From Homalodisca vitripennis (lineage: Eukaryota; Arthropoda; Insecta; Hemiptera; Cicadellidae), in contig NC_060207.1 of the NCBI RefSeq assembly GCF_021130785.1, positions 4,114,501-4,178,500 of the forward strand: DNA of 64,000 nucleotides. The letters run 5' to 3'. This document shows positions 11,451-23,535 of the stretch, one piece after another (position 1 is the stretch's first letter; each line of letters begins with the position of its first letter). The notes under the pieces were generated by a model. That model was not told the origin of the DNA and made no database searches. It saw only the letters and a list, made by a program, of their open reading frames with translations. The translations under genes and the position numbers were made by a program.

Positions 11451-12590
11451 TGAGCCCCATCACTCAGTGTGTAACACAGTTTCTCTTTTGCTTTTCGGGG
11501 GATGTAAATGTTTCTTTTCCGTTCGATTTTCGTCGTAATGAAAAGAGCTATAGGTGTGAAATTTTGCATCGGACTTTTATAAAACTGTTTAAATTCAAAT
11601 ATATTTCATCAGTTAACATCCACATTACTTCCTCACATTTAATAAATTCAGAGATAACTCATTAGCTGATTTTAAAATAAGACAATCGGATGCTTTGGAC
11701 TGTATCCAAGAAGTATTAAAATTTCAAGCGAATTAAATTAAGTATTTAATTTTGAACTAATTTATGATTTTTCTGCAAATATTAAGCTATTTCACACATA
11801 TAAGTACAGTGACGAGGTACGTAACTTTTTCACTTATTGAGTTTGCGGGAGGTAACTTTTGAATAAAAAATACTTTTTTACTGACCAGATTAAGTATGTT
11901 ACCTTAATTAAGTGTGGTAAATCTTATTTACTGTTAAATTATTCAATTTTACCTGTCACTTGGCTAGTAAAAATATTTACTAATGAGCACAAAATAGTTT
12001 GTAAAATGAAACAGACGCTTTCTCAGCGTACTGTAAAACCTATTTGGATTCTCTTACATAAAAGTGCATACGTTTAGTGTAAATTAATTTCCGTTTAAAT
12101 GTGAAATCAGGTTCAAAGTATATTAAATTATATTTTGATTAAATTTGGTACATTGTTTTGACATAAAATTAATTTAATTTCAAAATACAAATAGTACATT
12201 TTAATTTTATAAATTTTAAGACATAGCTGTATGAAATTTAACTGCCTTTGGTTGCTTTGTGCAAATTGACCTCCTGCGGCTTTCAAACCTCATGTAACAT
12301 TTATCATAGTATAAAAATTATTTCCTAATATGAAAAATCCAATTAAAATTTACCAAATTTTCTATATGATGTACATTAAGAGTAACATGTTAACGTATTG
12401 ATTATTGAATCACTTTGTATGTATTAACCTGTGACGATCATGATACATTTTAAACATATGTAGTATTAATTCTTAGTTTTATACATAAAACGATAAGTAC
12501 TATTTTTATTTAAAAAGTTGTATTCTTCAAATATAATGAGTGGGTTCTATAGTTATATAAGCACTTAAATATTCACAAGGATTTGGCAGA
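11451..12590. other. AT-rich, no gene recognised
   Basis: Frames at 11450-11665 and 11859-12077 have AT-driven composition and no recognisable domain. No tandem repeat or structural RNA seen. Confidence 0.4.
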
Positions 12591-12594
12591 GGAA

Positions 12595-12800
12595 ACTTGT
12601 TCTAGGCGCGCTACATCTTGGGTTTGACCTTGGCATGTTTGACCTCAGCAGTCACCAGACTCCCGAAAACATTACAGACGACTTTAGGATCTGTCCTCTG
12701 TCGGTCTTCGGTCCAACCTCAGGCTGACTCCACCACCTGTGCCAAACCCTCCGACCACGCCACTACCGCCGACTCATTGAGTTGAGGTATTGGAGATCTA
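12595..12800 (-). pseudogene. Decayed coding-like segment of unknown family
   Basis: A GC-rich island in AT-rich DNA. On the minus strand one frame stays almost open: it includes ESAVVAWSEGLAQVVESA, a stop, then GWTEDRQRTDPKVVCNVFG and VTAEVKHAKVKPK. The composition looks like real former protein, perhaps a retroelement ORF1 or gag, but the family is not recognised. There is no start codon or flanking exon to make it a gene. Confidence 0.35.
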
Positions 12801-13188
12801 AGAACGTTTAAAACTTTGATCGGTTTGTGACAGTTCTTTGTTCATCGTGCGTTCGGCAGCAATGAACAGCAGGTCGTTCTCTTGTCAATTGTCAACGGTG
12901 TATTGTTATATCCGCCAGATATAAGTGTACTTATAATACGATAGGATTCTATTACATCCGGTGCACTTCAAATAAATGTCATATCATATGTTGGTAGTTC
13001 CTTAAACACCAGAGTGATTTATGTCAGTTGTACACACCTAATATTAGATACATATTCATATTCTTTACTGAACATATTCTTGGAGAATAAAACATAAGAA
13101 AAGAATTTTATAAAAGAATGCGTGTGAAAATTAACACTTTGTGTTTTAAAAATTAAAGGAATTATAGTCAAAGTTCATTCAAGTCATT

Positions 13189-13345
13189 TTGTATTGCGCT
13201 TGACCACTTGCACAGGTGAGGAGCTCACTGATAGTCCTGTCTATGAGCCAGTGTTGCAGATATGTTTTGTATTGCGCTTGACCACTTGTACAGGTGAGGA
13301 GCTGACTGATAGTCCTGTCTATGAGCCAGTGTTGCAGATATGTTT
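13189..13345. repeat. 78-bp tandem duplication
   Basis: The block beginning GTATTGCGCTTGACCACTTG at 13191 repeats at 13269 with about two mismatches. The 68-residue minus frame (13179-13385) contains the duplicated peptide and is an artefact of the repeat. Confidence 0.9.
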
Positions 13346-15000
13346 TCTCTTTAGACTTGCTACCTACTTTTAAAATGCAGTACATCGCGGACTAAAGAAC
13401 AAAAGTTAAGAAAACGTATAATTTATAAATATTGGTTTAGTATGATTTATTTTGAATACAAAATTTATAACCTTATCTTACTAATATGAATGTTTCCTTG
13501 GATTTGTAAAAAAAATTATAATTTAGAGGCATTAGGCTCTACTACTCGTATATGAACATTTTAATAACTCATACAAGTTTTTTTTAAATATACTCAAATG
13601 AGAAATCAAATTTTAAACATGTTAAATGTTTTTTGTCATCGAGGCCTTTGACTTTACCAGTGGATTTGCCTAGCAACCACATGAGGACTGTGTAACAGAG
13701 ATTGTGGGCGGTGATTTCAGGCAGACGTCACAATGGTAATCTGTTATTTAGAGTCGTAATGCAGTTGAATATTCCAGCAATAACCTCATTTTACATATAA
13801 CTTGTTATGGTGGCATTGGTGTGAAGGGTTGAGTTTAGCTTCAGATCACCTTCCTCTTGGTGCAGTGTGCAATCTGACGTGAGAGATTTACATTATATAG
13901 AAAACATGATTGCTCCACCGTGCTTAGAGATCGTAGTAGACTCAATTGTGCACCTGATGAGACAATGAGAATACATATGCATTTAGATTACACTATATTT
14001 TGTAGTCTAGATGTCTCTAACGTAGAAACGATGTAAATAATCCGCTGTGAGCTTCTTCGTCACCAACTCTTTTGGATCTCTTTAGACGAACAAGATTCCA
14101 GGAGTCAAGTCTGAGACATCGTCAGATTCCAGACACTGCGCTGAGAACAAGGCGAACTGGAGCTAAACTCAACATTCAACCTCATTTTCATTAATCGTAA
14201 ATTTTAATCTTGGTTATCATTGTCAGTTTTTACTTAATATAACATTTTCAACTTTTTTCTTTAATACATGTATAATCATTGTTTATCTTTTTCCACTAGA
14301 TAATAATCAACTATAACGTTTGATGTGGCATTGGATAAAATGTCTTCTGAAAGACTGTTACATAATCAGAGGCTCAGAAATAAATGGAATACTGTATTTT
14401 TTAAATTTGAATCAATGTAATATTTTTGCCCAAACACACTTCATAGGGGAACCAAATTGAAAATTAGATCTTAGGTAAACTTGTCCTCTACTTCGCGATA
14501 GTTCTTAGATTGTGTTACAATAGGGACCGAGGCAGTGGTTGTGGCTAGCGTCTAGAGAGTCGTAGATCGCGTGTCGGTAGTGAAGATGGATCTCAGAGTT
14601 CCATTGTAAATTTTCCGCTCAAGGTAACCTTCGTTTGGCCTTACTGTAGAGCATGTTGTTGGTAATTAAATGTGCTGTCATCACACTCAATGTTGTACAA
14701 CAACACTGTGACTTTGATAAGGAACATGGAATTAGCTTGTGAATTACGACTTAATTACAAGTTAATAATCATCAGTTTAAACCACCATTTTTCCTCTTGT
14801 TTTGTATTATATAAGGTCTGCTATAATTGGAAATGTTTGTACCGTTATTTAGTTGTTTTTTTATATTTTACATGTTTTCGCAACTCTGTTACTCGTTACT
14901 GGTTAAATAAGTTACATCCGATGTTCTTGGAACTAAAGTCTTTGCGGATTAATAACCTAATTGGCAGGCGTATTAATTTTTTCTCTCGTGAACTTTGTAG
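13346..15000. other. No gene recognised
   Basis: AT-rich DNA with scattered GC-richer spots (13630-13740, 14530-14590). The 110-residue frame at 14672-15004 is rich in Asn, Tyr, Leu and Phe and shows no domain. Confidence 0.35.
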
Positions 15001-15120
15001 CTGACCATCTTGCTGCCGAGAAACGCCTCGCGCGCCTTGTCCGCGAGTTCAACCGAGTCTCTCATTTCAACTGCTTTTTTCAGTGCTTCTAGCATTCATG
15101 TTTTAGACTTCTAGTTTACT
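15001..15120 (-). pseudogene. Short coding-like segment, family unknown
   Basis: The minus strand from about 15095 down reads MLEALKKAVEMRDSVELADK and continues through AREAFLGSKMVSYKVHE before a stop near 14970. It is amphipathic, rich in Ala/Glu/Lys, and unlike the AT-driven frames around it, so it may be a fragment of an old coding sequence. No domain recognised; no supporting exon found. Confidence 0.25.
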
Positions 15121-15509
15121 AATCTTCACGTTTTCCTACTACAGCTGCAATGTCGAGCCAATATGCTGACGCCCGCGCTTGTGAGTCGACATAAACGTGA
15201 AAAGAAGTAAATTTTCAAGTTTTAAATAATTATTAAGTTCGCATGCAAAATTCTCATAGAACATTGGAATCATTAGGCCCACACCCATGATACCATTTAG
15301 TTCTTCATCACTCTATTTGGCAGCAACGTAGCAATACATTATTTTATTTATACTACATCTAGAAGTGGTGGTTTTATGTTTTATTTGCCAGAATTAAACA
15401 TAAACTTTGAAAATCCAGTATTCATTCCTAGGACCTCAGCGGTATCCAACCCCATGTGTTTCGCACGTTCGGTACATATCATACTTTACTCTTCGTTAGG
15501 TAGTCTATT

Positions 15510-16270
15510 ATTGGCCATTAGACCAATAGTGGCAACTCTTTCAGGCTCATTCATGCTGCTGCAAACATAAAGTTCAACTTACTCAGATATCCAATAATTC
15601 ACCTTACCGACCAGAGGGCACATTTAGAGGCGAGGTTATGGTCTGTGTTAATGTAATAACTTTTAATGGTGTATCCATCTTTGAGTTGGCATTACTAATC
15701 CAACGGCAAGTATTGTTTTGTGGAAATCTTTAAGTAAAAAACAACAATACGACATGAAACTTCTGGTTTGCAGAGACTATTGCTAGAAATCATATACAAA
15801 GTATAAGAACATTATTGCTTGAGCTTTAGTGAAGCTTATCACTCTTGGTCTTGGAGGTGGAAGATTTTATTGCTGTCTGATAACGAACTGACCTATAGAT
15901 CTAGAACTTGTACATGAGACTTCTATATGAGGAACTCTGAGTTCGATGATGGCGTATGTCACTGCGTGGGATTTCGCTGAGCGTTAGTGAATATTTTTGC
16001 ATTGGTCTCATGGGTAATTATGATGGCAACGAGGAAATATCGGAATAAATACATTTTGTAAATAAATACAATGCACCCATAAGTTATTGGAACATGTGAC
16101 ATATCAACAAATGTAGCCTGACTATCCCGGCACATACTATATCATTATAGTGAACTGACTGGTGTGTAGACTTGTATTATTTAAACACATGTAATACCCA
16201 ATTTAATGAACAAATATATATGAATGTATCGTGTACAGTATACAGTATATGGCGAGAAAGATTTCATATA
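15510..16270. repeat. Dispersed repeat, copy B
   Basis: Second copy of the 10600-11450 repeat in the same orientation, diverged by scattered substitutions and short indels. The match is clearest from GGCTCATTCATGCTGCTGC at about 15542 to the CCTGACTATCCCGGCACATA segment near 16117. The 3' portion after 16140 drifts and includes a CTGTC-rich patch and an ATCTCGAGAATAAAATGA motif near 16380. Confidence 0.8.
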
Positions 16271-16815
16271 GAGTTTAAATTTTTAATGAAACTTCATTTC
16301 TACACGAATGAGTTATATAATGCGTCATTTTTTGGCAATTGTATTGTTTGACTGTCTGTCTGTCTATCTGTCCGCAGGACATCTCGAGAATAAAATGAAC
16401 TATATATATGTAATGTGCGTGCAACACACAGCGAAGCCCGTGTGGCGTGTACCTCCCTTGTAATAAACAGCATTCATTAATACTCAAGTCTATGTTTTAT
16501 TAACTCAGAAAACACCGACTCCGTATTTACATTCTTTTCCTATTTCGAACAAAATTAACCCGAAATAACTCCAGTATTGTATAACCTAGATTATCAAATC
16601 GTAGAAAAAAGTTAGCAATATTCTTGAGACTGCACACTTCACTAGCTGTACATTCCATAGTGTAACTGATCGCTATGATAGACATATTAATGTTGTTCAT
16701 TTATTACCTAATGATATCTGGCTTGCGACTGTGGTGTAGGTTTTGGCTCGTAACACACCAAATATTCTCCTCTGTATAGATGATTTGAAGCTGAAAACTG
16801 AACTCGTTTATCACA

Positions 16816-19395
16816 TTACTTCAGGCTAGGGCCAGCTAAGTATCTGATCGTAATTCGTTTACAAATGTAATAATCCTCTACCAGCTTGGGGTGAGCCACA
16901 CTGCCTGAACATCACCAACACACAGTAATACATGAACAGTACTTCCTCCTCCACCCGACAACAGTACAGACTGTACACATTACTTCAGGCTAGGGCCAGC
17001 TGAGTATCTGATCGTAATTCGTTTACAAATGTAATAATCCTCTACCAGCTTGGGGTGAGCCACACTGCCTGAACATCACCAACACACAGTCATACATGAA
17101 CAGTACTTCCTCCTCCACCCGACAAACAGTACAGACTGTACACATTACTTCAGGCTAGGGCCAGCTGAGTATCTGATCGTAATTCGTTTACAAATGTAAT
17201 AATCCTCTACCAGTTTGGGGTGAGCCACACTGCCTGAACATCACCAACACACAATCATACATGAACAGTACTTCCTCCTCCACCCGACAACAGTACAGAC
17301 TGTACACATTACTTCAGGCTAGGGCCAGCTGAGTATCTGATCGTAATTCGTTTACAAATGTAATAATCCTCTACCAGCTTGGGGTGAGCCACACTGCCTG
17401 AACATCACCAACACACAGTCATACATGAACAGTACTTCCTCCTCCACCCGACAACAGTACAGACTGTACACATTACTTCAGGCTAGGGCCAGCTGAGTAT
17501 CTGATCGTAATTCGTTTACAAATGTAATAATCCTCTACCAGTTTGGGTGTGAGCCACACTGCCTGAACATCACCAACACACAGTCATACATGAACAGTAC
17601 TTCCTCCTCCACCCGACAACAGTACAGACTGTACACATTAACTTCAGGCTAGGGCCAGCTGAGTATCTGATCGTAATTCGTTTACAAATGTAATAATCCT
17701 CTACCAGCTTGGGGTGAGCCACACTGCCTGAACATCATCAACACACAGTAATACATGAACAGTACTTCCTCCTCCACCCGACAACAGTACAGACTGTACA
17801 CACTGCTTGTACGTTACAAATGTAGTAATCTCTACCAGCTTGGGGGTGAGCCACACTGCCTGAAACATCACCAACACACAGTAATACATGAACAGTACTT
17901 CCTCCTCCACCCCGACAACAGTACAGACTGTACACACTGCTTGTACGTTACAAATGTAGTAATCCTCTACCAGCTTGGGGTGAGCCACACTGCCTGAACA
18001 TCACCAACACACAGTAAATACATGAACAGTACTTCCTCCTCTCCACCCGACAACAGTACAGACTGTACACATTGTTTGTACGTTACAAATGTAGTAATAA
18101 TCCTCTACCAGCTTGGGGTGAGCCACACTGCCTGAACATCACCAACACACAGTAATACATGAACAGTACTTCCTCCTCCACCCGACAACAGTACAGACTG
18201 TACACAGCTGATTGTAACGTTACAAATGTAGTAATCCTCTACCAGCTTGGGGTGAGCCACACTGCCTGAACATCACCAACACACAGTAATACATGAACAG
18301 TACTTCCTCCTCCACCCGACAACAGTACAGACTGTACACAACATTGTTTGTACGTTACAAATGTAGTAATCATCTACCAGCTTGGGGTGAGCCACACTGC
18401 CTGAACATCACCAACACACAGTAATACATGAACAGTACTTCCTCCTCCACCCGACAACAGTACAGACTGTACACACTGATCTGATCGTATTCGTTACAAA
18501 TGTAGTAATCCTCTACCAGCTTGGGGTGAGCCACACTGCCTGAACATCACCAACACACAGTAATACATGAACAGTACTTCCTCCTCCACCCGACAACAGT
18601 ACAGACTGTACACACTGCTTGTACGTTACAAATGTAGTAATCCTCTACCAGCTTGGGGTGAGCCACACTGCCTGAACATCACCAACACACAGTAATACAT
18701 GAACAGTACTTCCTCCTCCACCCGACAAACAGTACAGACTGTACACACTGCTTGTACGTTACAAATGTAGTAATCCTCTACCAGCTTGGGGGTGAGCCAC
18801 ACTGCCTGAACATCACCATACACAGTAATACATGAACAGTACTTCCTCCTCCACCCGACAACAGTACAGACTGTACACATTACTTCAGGCTAGGGCCAGC
18901 TGAGTATCTGATCGTAATTTCGTTTACAAATGTAATAATCCTCTACCAGCTTGGGGGGTGGTCCACACTGCCTGAACATCACCAACACACAGTAATACAT
19001 GAACAGTACTTCCTCCTCCACCCGACAACAGTACAGACTGTACACATTACTTCAGGCTAGGGCCAGCTGAGTATCTGATCGTAATTCGTTTACAAATGTA
19101 ATAATCCTCTACCAGTTTGGGGTGAGCCACACTGCCTGAACATCACCAACACACAGTAATACATGAACAGTACTTCCTCCTCCACCCGACAACAGTACAG
19201 ACTGTACACATTACTTCAGGCTAGGGCCAGCTGAGTATCTGATCGTAATTCGTTTACAAATGTAATAATCCTCTACCAGTTTGGGGTGGTCCACACTGCC
19301 TGAACATCACCAACACACAGTCATACATGAACAGTACTTCCTCCTCCACCCGACAACAGTACAGACTGTACACATTGTTTGTACGTTAAAGATGT
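16816..19395. repeat. Two-form satellite, 17 cores of about 135/164 bp
   Basis: A conserved core (CCTCTACCAGCTTGGGGTGA ... CACCCGACAACAGTACAGAC) is repeated 17 times. Cores are joined by one of two linkers. The long linker, with TTACTTCAGGCTAGGGCCAG, gives units of about 164 bp and begins at about 16816, 16980, 17145, 17307, 17472 and 17637, then again at 18880, 19047 and 19210. The short linker, with CTGCTTGTACGTTAC, gives units of about 135 bp and occupies the middle, 17802-18870. Intermediate linkers occur near 18205 and 18477, and a short-type linker closes the array at 19375. Small frames inside are repeat artefacts. Confidence 0.95.
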
Positions 19396-21060
19396 TCTAG
19401 GAAATCTAGTACAATTAAAGATCCGACCTTGTAAAGCTGTAAATGTGTGATTCATGAAAGGTAACCCTAACAAGAATGCTGCTCATTAAGTACCGCGCGA
19501 TCTTTGCGTACATTAAGTACTCGACTGATCTCTTGGCATTCATTAAGCATCTGTCCTGCGATGTATTTTAATAATTAATGCTGTGAATCGAATAGAAACT
19601 CGTGAACAGCTGGCGACGACGCGTGCTGTGGACTTGCGTCTATCGTCAAGGTCGTGGGAGAGCGTTATCAGCGTCACACAAGGTCTGTGTCAGCCAGTCA
19701 GCCAGTCAGCCAGTAGACTGTGAGCCGCGTCTTGACTACCAACCACGCCAGAACCGTGGTATGTAAACTTAATGATAGTGTAGGGTAAGATCCAGTTTTA
19801 TAAGCCATTGCCTTTCATCATAACAGCTGATTAAACACGTAGTTTTAGATAAAGAGTATTGATAAGACGCTTTAATAAAAACGAGCTGTAAAATATGTAA
19901 ACTTGATCTTTAAAACAAATAATTTTAATTCTACTACAAAATTTAACTTACATCACAAACAAGACCCATTTTATTCAAGAATATTTAAATATGTCGATTA
20001 GAATTATAATTACATGATAATTAATTTAAATAATACGCTGCATTGTTTCAGAACACTATCGTAAATTTAAGGCATTATGTTCCAAAAGCAAGTTGCAATA
20101 TCATATTAGTCGCCATTTGCTCACATATTAGTTTGTTTTTTATAAACCGTTAGAACTATAATTTTGAAATTGGGCTTATATCTTTAAAACAATTAATTCA
20201 ACCTGAAACGGTATAGTTACACACTATAACACTAACAGCCTCATAGTTACCCAATAGAAACACAATATTTTCCAAATACTAGAAGCCAAAATGGCGGGCA
20301 TTAAATTTTTGTATAAGAGTAACTTAAAAGGGTTATTCTGTATTGTGTATTTTACAAGAAATGAGAAATGTGCCGCATCTTACTCACAATTTGCCTAAGA
20401 TTAACTGAGTCTTAAAATTTAGAATAATCCGAAATATGTGTATTTGTTATATGTCATTGTTGTTGTACCAGTAACAATACAAAATATACTGTAAAACAGC
20501 TGTTGCAAACTGTATCACCACAATCAGCTGATGAAAATAATTATTGTTTGTTATGCTGTAGCATAATGGTATGACTAGATTTGTTATAAACATATCTAAA
20601 ATAATAGTAAATTTTGTGCAAATAGCTACCACTTTACTTTTGTATTTTATAAAATATTGAATGTTTTACTGTAAGCTCTCTAAATTGTTATAAGGTCATA
20701 TGAAACGTGTCAAATGAATAGCTTTAATAGTACCAGGGGGAGCTATATGCTAGAAGCTAGTGGCCGATTTCAATATGACATTTAGAGTTGCAGCAATGCC
20801 TTAAAGTATTGCAGAGAGTTCTAAAACACCCTGTACATTCTGTAGTTATTTATAGTACTGCATTATCATTTAAACAATATTATATTTAAGACAAGACTAT
20901 ACTTTTTATTTACGTAGCATCCGTTGAAGAACTAATCTTTTTAAGCTGATAGTAGATTAAAATATAAAGTAAATAACCACATTCATTATTTTATTTTACA
21001 GCATCCAATTTAACTTAAACACCAGATTAGACTTGTATATCTTTTAAACATAAATAATCC
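19396..21060. other. No gene recognised; GC-rich patch near 19600-19760
   Basis: Just after the satellite, CATTAAG phrases recur at about 30-bp spacing (19485-19550). The patch 19605-19760 is GC-rich, contains an 8-bp CAGTCAGC tandem at 19690-19715, and ends with GAACCGTG followed by GTATGT, a possible splice donor. It could be a distant non-coding exon but nothing confirms this. The rest is AT-rich. Confidence 0.35.
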
Positions 21061-21069
21061 ATCCATTAT

Positions 21070-21375
21070 GATATTTACATGTGAAAAATGTAAACAGTTC
21101 TGTTAAATGTGAACTTCTAAAAACAATGTTTATTACTTTTATCTCGTCAGGCTCGTAATGTGTGCTATACTCAAAACTAAATTATTTATTCATTACTTAA
21201 TCACAATTTACATGTGAAAAATAAACTTTTAGGATTTTCAGTAAGACAGCTCTGTTAAAATGTGAACTTCTAAAAACAATGTTTATTACTTTTATCTTGC
21301 TAGGCTCGTAATGTGTGCTATACTCAAACTAAATTATTTATTCATTACTTAATCACAATTTACATGTTATAATGA
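21070..21375. repeat. Direct duplication, about 150 bp
   Basis: TGTGAACTTCTAAAAACAAT and the following ~110 bases, through TAATGTGTGCTATACTCAAA and a TTACATG end, occur twice, at about 21107 and 21258, with small differences. Confidence 0.85.
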
Positions 21376-23240
21376 AAATTCCATCATGAATAGTGATCAT
21401 CAAAATTAAATAATTGGATTAGCTTGTGTCATGATTAATCTGTCCCACTATAAGGGACAGTGTTGTGTTATCTATGTCAAATTAATTAAGATAACTAATC
21501 AGTATAAGGCTTGAACAATAAGCCTGTTTTTTAAAGCTTGGATATAACTAAATTTACATTGTAATATGAATGAGAAAGGTAGGAGGACTATATAACTAAA
21601 ATAGGCTACAAATATTGGCAATTTGTTTACTTTCAATTTCTTTTTCTATTAAAAAGTAATAAATACCGTGTGCTGTCTTGTTGTATGAAGAAAAGTGGAA
21701 CGTTATCTCTGAGGATATGTTTTGTGAAGTATGTGTACTAGGCATATCACTACAAGACAGATATAAGTTAAATGGACCATACCATCAAAATTAGATAGAC
21801 TGAGCTAACATAAGTTCTTAGACTACACCGCGGTTATAACTATCATCTAAATTTTCCGTTTCACTCCGCGTCAGAACATTGCTTATACAACTAACTTCTT
21901 GAAATATGTCTGCCTTAGTGTCATTCAACAAATTAATGTTAAACTGAAACATCTACAACAGACTCCACCGCGTTCCCCAAATATTTCAAGGGTTTAATTG
22001 TCTATAAACAATGTTCTATCGGGGTATAGATTTTAAAACTATCCCCAGAAACCGAAGATTTACAAGCACAAATTATGTACTTCAGTGTTTTACTATAAAT
22101 AAAATATGAATCCAACACAGTTGTTCTATAAAAAAGCTTACTTAACCAAGAAGTTATTTAGACCATAAGTATGATATTTGGTTTGTGTGTTGTGACACAT
22201 ACGCGTATGTGTGTGTGTTATATTTATATCACCGTGATAATAACAAATAATAATTAAACCTTAATAAGAAGCAGCATTCAGATCGCGTCTATCTTGTCCG
22301 AAGATCAAGCGCTTGTTAACGATCGACAAACCAAAGGTTTCATCATCAGGTGACTCCACGAATAAATATTTACATTATTTGTATTACATTATTAGCCTAC
22401 AAGGAAAACTTGTAAACAATGAAGAAGGTCCTATTGAAAATTCCAGTCTTCTTTCTTCTCAATTTTTTTGGAAAATTAAACTGCAGTCATATCTAATTAT
22501 TCATACTGGGTGAAATATTTCCAAATTTTTGTATTTGCATATTTACACCATATGATATTTTAATATTAATTGTAATAAAAATACTGTAAATATGTATTAA
22601 ACATAAATCATTTGGAAAAGTATTGTTTAATTAACATTTAGTACTATTTAAAACAAATTCTCCAATTTCTCCAAGAGTTGTCAATAATTATTATTGTTCT
22701 TTACTTATTTCATTGGCAATATAACTTTCTGGGTGAAAATAATTTTGAAATGGTACTAAACAGTAACTATTGTACGACACGTCCTCGTCCCGGGGTAAGT
22801 GCATATGGGGACGTAGTAACGACAAAAGTAATATAATATGTGGAGTTTACGTTGGTGGTACATTCAATGTAGCAACCCTCTTTAAACACTCGGTTTCACC
22901 AATCTTTAAACAATACATAATCATATATCATAGCTGCCATGACTATATTTCTCCAAGAACAAATCCTATTTCGAAAGGAGTATCAGTCTTCAATACAATC
23001 GAAGAATTGGGTGACGGAATTGTGCTATCACAAGAATACTGCGAAATCGTGTTATAATAAAACTACAAACTTAGAGAATATTGTCTTAATATTTTCGTTA
23101 AAGATGGCATTTCCTTCTACTTAAGTGCAAATCTTTCAATGTAGGTCTTATAGTTTCGTACAGTATATGGACCTGCAGTCTTTCAAAATTAATAAAAATC
23201 TGTAAAATGCCACGAATTTGTATTAAAAAACACTTCTTAA
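21376..23240. other. No gene recognised
   Basis: AT-rich DNA. The overlapping frames at 22770-23057 and 22939-23124 carry no recognisable domain. A DNA phrase CTCGTCCCGGGGTAAGTG near 22784 could be a splice donor but has no coding partner. Confidence 0.35.
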
Positions 23241-23535
23241 GTATTTACATATAGCGTTAAGACTGTATTTTGGGAAATAGTTTTAGCTATGACTCTTACA
23301 TGCATTTAGTACACATTTGTTCAAAATTGACTAGTCAGTATTTGCATATAGCGTTAAGACTGTATTTTGGGAAATAATTTTAGTTATCACTCTTACATGC
23401 ATTTAGTACACATTTGTTCAAAATTGACTAGTCAGTATTTGCATATAGCGTTAAGACTGTATTTTGGGAAATAATTTTAGTTATCACTCTTACATGCATT
23501 TAGTACACATTTGTTCAAAATTGACTTAGTATAGG
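23241..23535. repeat. 97-bp tandem repeat, three copies
   Basis: The phrase GCGTTAAGACTGTATTTTGG begins at 23254, 23351 and 23448, a 97-98 bp period. Copies two and three are almost identical to each other; copy one has a few differences. Confidence 0.9.

Noticed and set aside
17701..18880. Small satellite frames (for example 17701-17988 minus, 18626-18880 minus) as genes
   Set aside because: They are translations of the tandem repeat and end at repeat-specific stops.
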